Below are positions 24,346-35,205 of a stretch of 64,000 nucleotides of DNA, in pieces. The position numbers were made by a program, and so were the translations under genes. Location: the NCBI GenBank assembly GCA_026260175.1, contig JAKCWW010000068.1, positions 67,005 to 131,004 of the forward strand. The letters run 5' to 3'. Numbering within the stretch: position 1 is the stretch's first letter; every line of letters begins with the position of its first letter. The stretch comes from Reticulitermes lucifugus. Its lineage: Eukaryota; Arthropoda; Insecta; Blattodea; Rhinotermitidae. The notes under the pieces were generated by a model. It was not told the origin of the DNA. It made no database searches and was given only the letters and a program-made list of their open reading frames with translations.

Positions 24346-24623
24346 ATTTTACAATTAACTATTCTATCCGTCGAAAGTAATTTGTATTTTAGTGGTGTAA
24401 AACTCAGTTACATGTAAAGTTTCGGCTTTGAATAAGGCATCATCAAGCTGAGTATAAGAGGATAAAACTGTGATTAAAGTTATAATACTATCATTAATTA
24501 CAGTTACGAATATACGCTTCACATTTTATCTTCTCGTACACAGCCTGCTGATGGCTTATTGCAAGCCGAACGTGTACGCGAAGCTGGGGTTCATACCACT
24601 AATATACAAGTTGCTTTCGCAGG
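24333..24623. mobile_element. Inverted-arm element with two outward hammerhead-like motifs
   Basis: The arms at 24367-24452 and 24541-24623 are diverged reverse complements: CGAAAG-AA-TTGTAT-TTAGTGGT, then CAG, then CGGCTT..AATAAG..CATCA. They enclose an 88-bp AT-rich spacer. Each arm carries a motif pointing outward. ATTCGGCGTGATTTTAC left of the arm resembles the tail of the 36072 element, but it overlaps the LINE end, so the left limit is approximate. No TSD was found. Confidence 0.5.
24541..24586 (+). ncRNA. Hammerhead-like motif (right arm)
   Basis: CAGC; box CTGCTGA; extra T; perfect 5-bp hairpin GGCTT / AAGCC; GAA; a small CGT..ACG hairpin; then GCTG, which pairs with CAGC. The left-arm copy (minus strand, about 24397-24452) has CTCAG pairing with CTGAG in the same places and TTAC/GTAA in the stem III position. 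Both the box and GAAAC are degenerate, so cleavage is unlikely, but the pairing is kept in both arms. Confidence 0.4.
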
Positions 24624-25925
24624 TAAACTGATTGGTTTTATTATTTATATCACAAAGGGATGAATCACCTTAAGCTTATCGGGGAATAATCCATTGAATG
24701 CGTTAACGACTGTCAGGTTCTCAAGAAAAACAACATTTCCTTAACTTTATCCCGACCATTGTTAATACTAATATTTGTTTTTCCTTGACTTGTTAATTCA
24801 CACCCCTGTTTCTGAGTATTACAGGTTTCATTGGTCGCTTGGACATGAAAGTCTGAACTTGTGAATTTGTTCGTCCCATATTCCAATAGTGATTACTATT
24901 TATGCAAATTAAACAAGTACTTTAGTCACACTTTGAAAGAAGGTGGAAAAATATGCGTTCTGCTCCATTTTACAGTGCCGCAAGTTCATCACATTTATCC
25001 TTGAGAAAATAGTGCAAAATCTATGCATTTTATAATTCCAGTGTGAAATGGTGCAGCTGAAGAAATCCTGCAGAAAAATTTCTTTGTCTTCTCTTTGTTT
25101 CGGATGCTTGGAATTCTCAGTGTTTCAGTGGTCCCGAAGTTAACAGAAAATGTGCAATGTGAGAGTTAGTACACAAAAGAATCTATACGGGGACACGGCT
25201 TTCACACAAGAAATATTAATCTACTTCTTATTGTGGTTTGTGTAGATGCAACCCAAAATAAATGGGCAAGGCGTGTCATGACTCACCAACCACGTGTTCC
25301 CGTTATTTGTTAAGAGAAACGTAGAATTTCCACTGATACAAGAAACACACTTGTCGATAATTTACAGTAATTGTAAATATTAACTGACATTGTTGGAAGA
25401 GGGTATTTCATGAGAACATCAATGTAGCTGAGCTAGTCCGGAAATTCCCTACCTTTTCTAATACTGAATTTCCTTATCCTCAAAACCCCCACTACTGGAC
25501 CCCATACTGAGCCACATGTTTTTTGGAATATTTGTTGTCAACGTCAGGCATAATACATTCTCTCCCGAGCCGCCCATTACTTAAATTCCTCTGTGTACGA
25601 CATTTCTAATCCTATTATGTACATAGAAAATCTGGATGTATTATTAAATATGCAGCTGAATACACAGCATAGGCTTACTACCAAACACCTTACTGTACAG
25701 AGTGCGCGTAAGCAGTAAACTGAGGCACAGGCTCTAATCTGCTACTGATGTTCTGACAGCCAAATATTTGTACAGGTGCAGGGGGTAGCAACCAATACAT
25801 TTTAAGTCCTTCATATTTAGCGATGGACGAATGAGTATAAGTTAAAGCATTATTGGAATGATATCAACACGGACTCAGCTTCATTACTCGGGGAAAAAAC
25901 CTCTCTCAGAGAAACTCAGTAAGAA
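24624..25925. other. Unannotated stretch
   Basis: AT-rich with no ORF over 60 codons, and nothing that matches the repeats elsewhere in the window. Confidence 0.4.
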
Positions 25926-26390
25926 ATGTTAACAAGAGAAGGGAAAAGCCAGTTGATATTTGAGATCAGGGGGCTGAAAACTCGAATGCAAGCAACAGAG
26001 AAAATCTTACGTAGTGAGGAACTTCGTAATACACTAGCACCTTGTCAAAAAAAGTGCATGAATTGGGCAGTGCACATAGCACGCTTGGGGAGATATATAT
26101 GTACACAAAATTTTAGTCGTTAAACCTGAAAGGAAAAGGCCCCTTGCGAGACCCAGACAAATGTGGTATAATAATTTTAATGAATTGTTCTTAAACAAAG
26201 AATATGTGAGTGTGGACTGGACTCGTCTGCCTCGGAATTGGGACCAGTTCTGGACTGCTGTGAACATGAAACGTAACTTATGATTTCGTAACATGGGATG
26301 CATCTCTTGGCTAGATGAGTGAGTGCAAGGACCCTGATCTATTTGGCTTGCGAGTTTTGATTGCCAACAAGCGGAAGGATAAAACTTCAT
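25926..26390 (+). pseudogene. LINE relic, ORF2 C-terminal 150 codons
   Basis: Two open segments follow LINE ORF2 order. 25926-26123 reads LKTRMQATEKILRSEELRN then MNWAVHIARLG (compare the TRTQAAEMKVLR...RWFGHLARM region). 26116-26283 reads KPERKRPLARPRQMW, NNFNELFL, VDWTRLPRNWDQFWTAVNMK and then stops. DWTRLAQ.RDQW.TAVNM is the typical ORF2 end. The second segment is open for 55 codons, so this is one of the better-kept copies. Confidence 0.65.
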
Positions 26391-26888
26391 GTTACATACA
26401 AATAAAGCATAAACACCAGTTATTTCTTTAATGAATATCTTAGAAAATAAATGTCTGAAGAAAATGGAGACGAAAACACGTAAATCTACGAGTGCCCAAA
26501 TATTGAAGTAGCAAAAGCTTTTAATAAATGCAACAAAGTGAATGAACTCTTGATTGGTTTTCAGTCTCCATATTAATTTTACGATCGCCAGCTCTGCGTC
26601 CTACGAGTGTTTCTGTAAACATGGCCATAGTGTGCTCTCTTCCGCATACATCTCAACTCAATGACTCTCCACGTGTTTTCGCACGTTACTGTCTCACTCA
26701 GCCTGATCGTCTTGATTGTTGCTCAACTTCAGCACTTGAAGCCATATTTATTAAATTTACAAAGCAAGCTACTTTATCTTGTAACCAAACAAGAATTTAC
26801 TAAAGAAATTAATATCCTGTGGAAATATATGTACTTGTAGTGTATATAGAATGGAGGAAGAATTCAGTCAAGCAGGCCAAGACTGCTT
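26391..26888. other. Unannotated stretch
   Basis: No family match was found between the LINE relic and the repeat at 26889. Confidence 0.4.
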
Positions 26889-26975
26889 GGCTCTTGAAGA
26901 TGAAAGCAGCACGTTCCGTCGAAACGCAGGGAACCATTGCCCACCGACACAGCGTCACGTCGCACAGGAAGTCGT
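26889..26975 (+). repeat. Interspersed repeat, second TTGAAGAT/AAACG type
   Basis: CTCTTGAAGATGAAAGCAGC, CACGTTCCGTCGAAACGCAG, CCACCGACACAGCGTCACG and CGCACAGGAAG follow 9541-9650 block by block. The overlapping ORFs (67 and 90 codons at 26819-27123) are translations of it plus flank. Confidence 0.55.
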
Positions 26976-27469
26976 TCCTCAGAAACACAGATATGAATTT
27001 CTCAAATCTTGCAAGAAATTAGTAACAAACAAAAGATCTCTGAACAGTATGTCAGATTATAGATTCCATGCGCATGAAACATGGAAGCAAAATCCTCAAA
27101 ATGCATCTCCACCTGCAAGTTAAACGTATTCAATGCAATAACTGGCCAGGGTCTGTAATTCAAGTCTCGGACTGAAGGTCCAGAAGACGAGACAATAAAC
27201 TCTAGTGATTCGTTTTTTATCCGGTTTATATAATGATATTGAAATTAATTCAAAATTGTGCTTTGCGAATTTTAGAATGTGCTGAGGGGTTCTTAGTTCA
27301 AATCTATAATTCCTGTCCGCATATAAGACACGCATTCATAGGATGGAAAGGGGTTTATTAATCAGTAAAACGGCTTGGAAACTCCCCTTTAAACATTCTT
27401 GAGATAATTCTCATGTTAACGGTGAGAATAGTGGCAGTTTGTAACCGTGAAATGGGAAATCGAAGTGGA

Positions 27470-28075
27470 GGCTTACAGTATAATGCATCTAGATAGTCAA
27501 CTCGTAGTGATTACTTTTATTTTTAGGCGCGTTAGCAAAATTGCGAAAAGTACTATTAGCTTCGTTATGTCTGTCTGTCCGTCCGCATGAAACAACTCAG
27601 CTCCCACTGAAAGAGTTTTCATGAAATTTGATATTTAAGTATTTTTCGAAAATCCGTTGCGAAACTTCAAGTTTCATTAAAATCTGACAAGAATAACGGA
27701 CACTTTGCATGAAGACCTAAGTACATTTATGATAATATCTCTCTGATCTGCTCTTAGAATAAGAAATTTTTCAGACAAAGTTGTAGACAAAATCAAAACA
27801 CACATTTTATGTTCAATAACTTTTCCCGTAAATCGTGTCCTTTATGAGATAACGTGGAAACATATGGTACAGCCGGACAGGCCACATGACAATATAATAC
27901 GGCACATGCACATTGCATGCTGGATAATTAAGACTAGAGATACACAGTCAAAATATTTAACCCTTATTGTTTTTCCACGGCAAAAATAGTTACGTGAACG
28001 CGCCTCAATATTACGTTTATACGTACATTTCCTACCTTGATCCTCTCCAATACTGTTAAGTGACATGAATAAAAC
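27470..28075 (-). repeat. Long interspersed repeat, about 600 bp
   Basis: From right to left on the minus strand: ACGTAATATTGAGGCGCG, GCCGTGGAAAAACAATAAGG, CAGCATGCAATGTGCATG, GTGGCCTGTCCGG, TTATCTCATAAAGGACACG, ACATAAAATGTGTGTTTTG, TCCGTTATTCTTGTCAG, CATGAAATTTGATAT (reverse complement) and GGACGGACAGACAGACATA, ending in TAACGCGCCTAAAAATAAA. I recognise this from cockroach and termite genomes as a common repeat often mis-called as protein. Its class is unknown to me. The half at 27540-27730 is homologous to both units at 63240-63672. The 119-codon ORF at 27842-28201 is this repeat. Confidence 0.6.
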
Positions 28076-28984
28076 AAAGAAGTTTACAATTCTTCCGTCT
28101 TCCGTGTTGCTGTTCATTCCAAATATAGGTCCAAATATTTTTATTAAATTCTCCGTTACAGAGGTTTCACAGTTTGAGAAGCATTTGCCAAACTCTTCCA
28201 TCAGGATGGGTTGTACAGAACAGGGACCACTATCCGAACCACATTACTCTCAGAATCAGAATATGGACCATCATCCCAACCACATCATGCTTTCCATATC
28301 AGAATCAAGTAGCAAATCGGTATAAAGACTAAAAATAAGCTACTCCAAAAAGGTCACGGCCCCGTTTCAGAATCAGACTTGTTTTACCACATTTGTCTTC
28401 CTTTCACATTTATTATGAAGCCATTAATGTCGTCCTTTAGGCTATAACTTACTTTTCTAACAGATCTAGCTAGTTACGTACATTATATGTGTACGGGTGT
28501 TTGCCACATTTTCCTTAGCTTTCAGGTGGCAATTATTCTTTGCACCTGGTCAGTAATTCGGACATTGAAAGGTACAGTCTGACTGCAATTGGGTGTAAAT
28601 CTTGGTGTGTCGTCCTGCAAGAAAGCAGAGATTGAGTGTTCAAACGAAGTGCTGAAGTCAATAATTAGGTATTAGATAGAGGTAGTAACAGAAGAATTGT
28701 AAGTAGTAAAGTTGAACAGCTTCAAGAATAGTGCTCTTTATATAGTAACATAAAGGTGACTAAACTGAAAATAATGGAAGGAACTGAATGTGTAACAGAC
28801 TGAAAAGCATTAAAAATTTTTTTGTAAAAATCTTAAGGTAAGAATTTATACGGAAAAGAGGCATAAATTAAGTACAAAGTTACACCTACTTTTAGAAAGG
28901 TTTTATGAACTTATAAATTTGATTCACGTGGCTCAAGGTAAATTCCTGTGCTAGACTGCTGGAATTTTGAGTTCCGTAAGTACA
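28076..28984. other. Unannotated stretch
   Basis: The 86-codon plus-strand ORF at 28065-28325 has no motif. CAGAATCAGA(A/C) recurs at 28251-28260 and 28358-28367 as a small direct repeat. Confidence 0.35.
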
Positions 28985-29180
28985 GGGAATTTCTGATCAG
29001 ATAAACAACAACCACACTGCAAAGAAAATTTCTGCACCGTGGTGTTTAGCACGAGACAAGTCTGTGTAGCAGAGTCATTCTTCAGAAGTTAGTAATCGCT
29101 CGACTGGTCAACAAATTCCCATCCTTTTATGGAACCCGAAGAATTATTACATTGTCTTCAATAAACCTAGACAGATCCAG
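28985..29180 (+). repeat. Interspersed repeat, copy 1 of a pair
   Basis: CAACAAATTCCCATCC, TTTTATGGAACCCGAAGAAT, TTACATTGTCT and AATAAACCT match 46850-47010 (AAGAAATCACCCACCC, TTTTATGGAACCAGAAAAT, TTATCATCTGTCT, AATAAACCT). The 5' part (AGGGAATTTCTGATCAG) resembles LINE 3'-UTR tails in this window, so it may be another LINE 3' end. Confidence 0.45.
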
Positions 29181-30098
29181 CTGAAGTCAAACAAGATCAG
29201 GAAACTCTTTGAGATCTAATATGATACTATTTTGCCACTTACACTTAGCTCTCACAAACGACATCTTCCATTCATTCTTTCTCATTAAAATTATTTGTGC
29301 TTTTATAATTTTTCCTGCGACTTTCTGACGTAAAATCTACCTAAAAGCAAAATGCTTTTGTGAATTTTGAAAGTAAAACTTTTATTTTTTTATGGTGAAT
29401 AAATATAAATATAAAAGACAATAATTTTAAAGTATGAAAACCTTATATCTAGAACATTAATTTAAGATGTCTAACGAACTTCATTAAACTTATTTATCTT
29501 TATACTAAGGATTTCAATTCCCCTAACGCAAAAGAATGGATTGTTGAAATAAGGAAAAGTTTTAAAATATTACCATAAACATGAATCATATATGTTGTAT
29601 CTAATTCCAGACGAAGACAACTCTTAACCTAAGAAGGCAAATTAAGTTCAGAACGTAATTATCAAACCAAGAAGTAGAGTCCAGGCGCTTTTTATAGTTA
29701 AGGAAGGACAATTTAAAAAAAGCATGAAATATTCTGCGGTTAATAATATCGCTACTGTTGCAGAACAACTTACGGACAAAGACTGACTAAATAAGGGAAT
29801 GTCTGGAGGCAGTCAGTCCGTAATTGATTCGACACATTGCAATAATGAAGCAATTTTACGATGAAGTAGTAATGATGACAATGATGTTACTGAAGAATTC
29901 TTAGCAGTCTCGCATACAATTGAAAACTTACTTTACTGTAGCGTAAGTAGACTGCAAATTTAAAAAAAGACATTTTACAATGGAGTAACAGCTAATGTAT
30001 TCCTGTTCATTGAACTAATGACATTGTGCCCACAGATAGGACTAAAACATCATTAGTTTCTGCTGCACGCTCTTGGAATTATTAGCGTCTCTTGAAAT
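29181..30098. other. Unannotated stretch
   Basis: Strongly AT-rich with no ORF of 60 codons and no repeat match. Confidence 0.4.
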
Positions 30099-30110
30099 GT
30101 GATAAGATTT

Positions 30111-30387
30111 GAAAGGTAAAAATAACCTGCTATGAAGGCAGAGAGGGGGAGTAGTGGTATGGTTTTACTCTTTCTTTAACTTCGGCGCTAGATGGGGTGG
30201 GTGGTGAAAGCCACGCCCCGACCGTTTTACCCCGGGAAAGAAACACGGTCCCAATTGAATAGAAAGCGGGATGGGCCCCAGGCCCATTCCGGACGAGTGC
30301 GGAAAATTTCGCCCGTACCGGCATTCGATTCCCGGACCGTCCTAGGCCGTAGCGAGTCGCTATACCAGCTACGCTATCCCGGCCCAC
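30111..30387 (-). mobile_element. tRNA-derived SINE, family 1, complete with 12-bp TSD
   Basis: The TSD is GTGATAAGATTT (30099-30110) versus GTGATACCATTT (30388-30399), with two mismatches. On the minus strand the head GGCCGGGATAGCGTAGC, the B-box around 30324-30336, GGAATGGGCC, CGGGGTAAAACGGTCGGG, TAGCGCCGAAGTTAAAG and the tail match 19544-19830. It is more diverged than that copy, as is its TSD, so it is the older insertion. Confidence 0.88.
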
Positions 30388-30399
30388 GTGATACCATTT

Positions 30400-31728
30400 A
30401 ATCTGGTAGAAATTTGTCGATGTTTCGGAGGAGATTGCTGTCTGTCTCCATCTCCTACGTCCAAGACGATAATATTCGTATTTCCCGCTTCGAGAACCTC
30501 AAAATTCACACGTCTTGTGACCGTCATGAAAATGTGTATTTTAGTAATCGTCTATACCGCCTATAGGCCTATCAATTTTCCCTTCAGTAAGCCTGTTATT
30601 TGCACGTTAAGATTTTCTTATCTATTCTATGTAGACATCTGACTGCTCAATAAAATGATGTCGAGCCATTAGAAGCGTCAGAGCTGGGTTAAGATCCAAC
30701 ATTTATGAAAGCTGCACTCTCCCCATCATCAATGTCTGTGTGATCGCCATTTGCTGATATATGTATATAGAAGTATGTACGTCTTGTCCTTTCAGTACAT
30801 GTTCTTCCGTGATTTCGTTGTCAGCCTTAAGGTGACGTCAGTTTACGTGCTACTGAATTGGGGGACTGTAAGTGTTCAGAATGAAAATTTCACAAACAAG
30901 TGGTCCACAGCGTAATTATGTGTCAAAATAATAAGTAAAAAATATGATACAAGATATTTCCTGAGACTCTTAGTTTCGAGATCTGAGTGAATGATTGAGT
31001 GAGTCTGTGTGTATTTGTGTGTGTGTCAGCGACAGGCGGTTAATCGCCTTATCAGACACCCGATGACGGGGACACAGAATTTCTAAAACTTTTGTTTCGA
31101 AACAGCTTTGTGGATGCAAATATCCCGAGAGGGTTTTACTGAACATGGTTGCTGTGGAAGTTTAAAGATTCTAATTGCCTCTTTGTAAATAAAACATAAA
31201 TCTTTAAAATCTGATGCACATCCAGAATAAATATTAAATGTACACTTCACATAACACATTCAATATTAGCGACACTCGCTTTACAAGAAAACAAAATTTG
31301 CTTGCACATTCGTGCTTCTCAACACCCTAAAATTTGGTGCTGTACCTCATAGCTTATACACAATAGCGTATAAGTCCTTAGATTGCGAAAGTCTTATAGC
31401 AACGATTTAGCTTTTCTAGATATCAAGATGAAGGCATTTTTAGATTATTGCCTATATTCACTCACAATTTCAATTACCGAAAAATGGTTTACAGATTTTA
31501 TAGACCTTCACTATCTTTCGAAAGACAGTAATAAATTAAAATTACATCCATGAAAAAGAGCGGATTAAATACAGGAATAATTTGATCTCTCATTCTAATA
31601 AAAACAGGAATTTAAGATTTTTGACACCAAAATGCCAAGAAAGATGTCTGAATACAAAGAACGGTAGCAACACAAAGCTCTATAATTTGCATAACGAGTC
31701 ACCCCACGACTTGGACTTTTCGCCAACT
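30400..31728. other. Unannotated stretch
   Basis: A short GT run lies at 31005-31027. An 84-codon ORF at 30388-30642 starts in the SINE flank and has no motif. Confidence 0.4.
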
Positions 31729-32020
31729 ATTGCAGATCACATTAAAGGTAATAAGGTGGCTATGACTATAGAACGCTTGGAAAGGATGAAAAATGCGTTC
31801 AGAATTTCATTCTGGCAACGTAAAAGGATGAACACACTCGGTACATACAAGTGTAAATGGCAAAATAATATTGAAGGGAATCTTAAAATATTGTGCTTGA
31901 AGACATAAACTGTATTTAACCGGGAAAAGATAAGGTCCGATGGCGGGCTATATTGCAAGCTGTAATGAACTTCCAGGTTTCTAAGAAGGAGAGGATTTCT
32001 TGATCAATTGAGCAACTATG
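31729..32020 (+). pseudogene. LINE relic, ORF2 C-terminus and 3' tail
   Basis: A 108-codon open frame (31582-31908) includes ERLERMKNAFRISFWQRKRM, NTLGTYKCKWQNNIEGNLK, following [37 protein letters not shown]. Downstream GGATTTCTTGATCAATTGAG is the conserved LINE 3'-UTR block also found at 45466, 47683 and 53370. The first half of the open frame does not match the family. Confidence 0.6.
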
Positions 32021-33469
32021 AGTGTCCCTACGAATCTGCCCCCTGAATTTAGGTACCACGTAAGCTAAAAAAAATGTATTCACTGAGGAGATTATTGTAG
32101 AGTGGGTGAAGTTTAATGATTGTATTTAGGTCAATTTTTCGTTGAATGACCGCAGACACACTATGGACACAACTAGCCTTTGCGCTCCGTTCCGGTTTGA
32201 GACACCGCAGGCTATCATTATGCAAATAATACACACTTCGCACGATTTATATGATTCTGCAAAGTATCCCAGATTATGGTAAAGACTGTTTCTTGCAGGT
32301 GACATAGCTTATGGCTATGACTGAGTTTGTCTTAAGAGGCTCTTGGGGCTGCTGATAATTTACCAGCTTCTGCAAGCAGCAATTACGCCATGTCGCATGT
32401 ACGAATATGTTACCTCCTTCTTACACAAAAATATTTGTGTGTTTCTGGGGCGAGTCAGATTGATCAGTCAGTAACAGACAGAAAAGGAGGCTGATTCTAT
32501 TGCTGCTTTTGCACCGACTGCCGTCTGTGCTCTCTGGTCGTATTCAAGAGGTTTATATCCTGTTTCTTATTTGGAAAGTCCCCCTAGCTGCCTTTCTAAG
32601 AGTTTTTGTGACTTTTCTCATCCTCTCCAGCAGTCTGCTCAGTAACACTTCAAATTAGACAAAGATTGCTTTCTTCAATGGACTTTTCCAGTTCGTCATT
32701 TATGATAATTTCATTATTCGACGCTACAAGACAGTGTACAACAAGAAAAAATAATTTTTCTCTCTTGTGAAGTTTGAGATTCTCACAGTGGCGTATGAAG
32801 TTTCAGGTGTTCTGGGATGTTACGACAGGTCGAATGGTAAATGGGTACAGAAATTACGGAGGAGAATTTTTTCCAAGAAGAAGGTTTTTCTCTTCAAAGA
32901 AACGCCAATGATTTCAATAAATCTGCCTGTGCTAGAATATATTCTAAACTTGAGTATCCTGTATACTTAACTCTACCGTCAAGCAAAGAGGTCAAAGCTA
33001 GCCATACAAATACTAAGGCCAAATATGACGTGGTGGAATTTCGACAAATCAGTGCAAGAAAAGACACTCTTTTAAACAATGGCTAGAATGTGTTTGGCAT
33101 CATAACGAAAAATCTGCACGTTTGCGACTCACGAAGTCCAATCTTTGTGAAGATGTACTTTATTTTCTCTTTTTCACAGAAATCGTAAGTGTATCTTTGC
33201 GTATAAAGTCGTGGGAAGCAGTATATTTTTGGTACTACTGTCGTAATTTGCGTTTAAAATTACATTTCACTTATTCATCTTTACACTATGGGGAAAATCG
33301 ATGATGTGCATTAAAATCTAGTTGTTAAAAACACGAAGTAAATTAAACAGTAGTTAAACGAATAAAAGGCGGTCAGCAGACTCCAGTCAATATTGCAGGA
33401 CTTAATGGCCGTTTCGTTTACTTGGAAAAAGTTAAAATGACAAACATGAATCTCTTAACACGAAATTCG
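32021..33469. other. Unannotated stretch
   Basis: Overlapping ORFs of 60-81 codons at 32767-33304 on both strands show no motif or convincing splice pair. Confidence 0.35.
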
Positions 33470-33715
33470 TGTGCATTTGAGACTACGTTATTAGCCGACA
33501 TTATTCTAAAACACGTTATTGATTGAAAGATAGAAGGGAGGATAGACGTGAAGCGAAGACGAGGAATAAGACGTAAGCAGTTACTGGATGACTTTAAGGA
33601 AACGCGAGGATACTGGAAACAGAAGGAGGAAGCACTAGATCGCACCCTGTGGAGAATTCGCTTTGTAAGAGGCTATGGATCTGTCTTAAGACAGACTACG
33701 AAGTGACTGGATATC
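33470..33715 (+). pseudogene. LINE relic, second family, ORF end
   Basis: The frame reads KRRRGIRRKQLLDDFKETRG, YWKQKEEALDRTLWRIRFV then a stop shortly after RQTTK. RRKQLLDDLKE..GYWKLKEEALDRTLWR is the end of a different LINE ORF that I recall from blattodean data. The copy at 49770-50005 aligns with it at DNA level from TACGTTATT to CAGACTACGAA. The two copies share the same 5' truncation zone. Confidence 0.6.
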
Positions 33716-33932
33716 TTATACCTGCACTGTCTCATTTATTTTACTGTCTTCAGACACTATTTTAGTTACATATTCTTACTTAAGTTTCCAATTTTCTGAA
33801 ATGAATTCATTGCAAAAACTTTGAAAAGCATTACAAAGAACGAGTTTTGAAAATGTTCAGGATTTATAAAGTCAGGTAAACTTTTCGACTTTGTTTAAAT
33901 TCAGTCTTATTTCCTTCATCCATTGAGGTGAG

Positions 33933-34240
33933 CTAACAACCAAAGCAGCAGAGTCTATCTTCACCATCAATCATCGTCATCACAATCATCATATTCATAA
34001 TCATCATTAACATCGCCTTTCTGTGGATTATCTTAAGGTCCTCTTTGTAAATCCTTTCGCTATAATTGATCTCTTCATCTTTTCTTTCAGCGTTCAAGAC
34101 CTCTTCGCCCCAGTTATATTTCATCGCCTGCTTTGATAGGCTAAAGGTGTACACGTCTTGCTGCCAGTTCTTTCGGAAGTCTTCAGTTCCTACTCTTGCT
34201 TTATATCCCATTAACCTAGCCTGCCCTCCGTGGAGAAGAA
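33933..34240 (-). CDS. Unidentified open frame, coding-like
   Basis: Not recognised. The minus-strand frame is open from about 34246 down to 33933 and extends upstream of its first ATG (34211) without a stop (QFLLHGGQARL before MGYKAR). It has a mixed, charged composition: GTEDFRKNWQQDVYTFSLSK, WGEEVLNAERKDEEINYSER, IYKEDLKIIHRKAM. It then runs into an ATGATG microsatellite (33955-34012). It could be a host exon, an unlisted repeat read as protein, or chance. The last is likeliest for a window this size. Confidence 0.2.
33955..34012. repeat. ATC-rich simple repeat
   Basis: Imperfect (ATC)n, written CATCAATCATCGTCATCAC. Similar degenerate ATC tracts occur at 6709-6730, 43278-43345, 49436-49465 and 57322-57350. 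Confidence 0.75.
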
Positions 34241-34254
34241 ACTGTATACCTCAC

Positions 34255-34660
34255 GTTACTAACTGGATCTAATTAAGAGAGAGCTAAGAAGAACATTTGG
34301 AATTAAGACAGAGGAAGAAATGTGTAAATAAAAAGCTCCATATTTTTTAGACAATCTTCACAAATATTAGGTTAGTCAGAAAGAGTATTATGAGATAGGC
34401 GGGGCATCGGACAGATAATGAATGCATCCAGAATTCTATTAGGAAGGAGAGAGAACAGAATACTTAGGCGGAGATGGGAAGATAGTGTTAGAATAAATCT
34501 TTGAAAAGAGATTCTTAGAACGTAGACTGAGTCTATCTGGCTTAGGATATGTTTCAGGAACAAGATTCTGAAAATACAGTAATGAACATTCATTTTCCAT
34601 AAAGGACCAGAAATTTCTCGAATAATTGAGCAACTACCCAAGTCACTACACCGACTAACC
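34255..34660 (+). pseudogene. LINE relic, ORF2 end and 3' tail
   Basis: In order: RELRRTFGIKTEEEM (34270-34320), NASRILLGRRENRILRRRWE DSVRINL (34422-34500), and a 3'-UTR-like AGAAATTTCTCGAATAATTG (34610-34629). This parallels ENRVLRRIFGPK.EEV ... NAYRILVGK...[12 protein letters not shown]. Between the two blocks about 30 codons are missing or scrambled relative to the family. Confidence 0.6.
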
Positions 34661-34764
34661 CCGCTGGATTTCCGTTTCCTTACACAAACAAATGCATATA
34701 ACAATTTAAAATAATTGTTTACAAATCTGATGCACTTCATAATAGTCGTGGGAAACTATTGAGT

Positions 34765-34930
34765 GTTGCACAGTAGCGGTTTAACTCGAGGTTTGTGGTA
34801 GGGAGGTCCCGGTTTGAATCTTCTCCTGCCGACCGGCTATTCCGGCCGTAAGTTAGGTGAAGTCTACGCTATTCACAGTCGCACTCCCAATCGACGGCCT
34901 TTAAATAAGGCGGTTCGGAAAAAGTTATCA
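34765..34930 (+). mobile_element. SINE-like element, family 3 (probable)
   Basis: CAGTAGCGGTTTAACTCG resembles an A-box region and CGGTTTGAATCTTC (34811-34824) a B-box, spaced as in tRNA-derived SINEs. The body has CCGGCTATTCCGGCCG and GACGGCCTTTAAATAAGG, and the tail is AAATAAATC. It abuts the next SINE. No second copy in the window supports it. Confidence 0.4.
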
Positions 34931-34952
34931 AATAAATCAGAATGAGCCAATT

Positions 34953-35205
34953 TTGGTGGCCGTGCGATCTAAGGCGTTGTTCTGAAGCCGTTTGATTGCT
35001 GAGATCGCGAGTTCAAATCCCGCTGAGGGCTTGGATATTCGTCTCTTGTGTTTGTTGTGTGTTGTGTAGGTAGCGGCCTCTGCGACGAGGTGATCACTCG
35101 TTCAGAGGAGTCCTACCGAGTGTGTGTGTGTCTGTGTGTGATCTGGAAACATGAATAAAGCGGCGGCCGAGATCCCAGTTGGTCCTTTGCGCCACAGAAA
35201 AGAAC
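34953..35205 (+). mobile_element. tRNA-derived SINE, family 2
   Basis: The head is GGTGGCCGTGCGATCTAAGG with B-box GAGTTCAAATCCCGC (35010-35024). The body has TCGTCTCTTGTG, GTGTTGTGTAGGTAG, CTCTGCGACGAGGTGATC, AGAGGAGTCCTACCGAGTG and, near the end, TTTGCGCCAC. It aligns with 62587-62842 throughout. The sequence CCTACCGAGTGTG has expanded into a TG run (35121-35140) in this copy only. No clear TSD. Confidence 0.75.

Noticed and set aside
27842-28201. 119-codon minus-strand ORF as a gene
   Set aside because: It overlaps a dispersed repeat, part of which recurs twice at 63240-63672.
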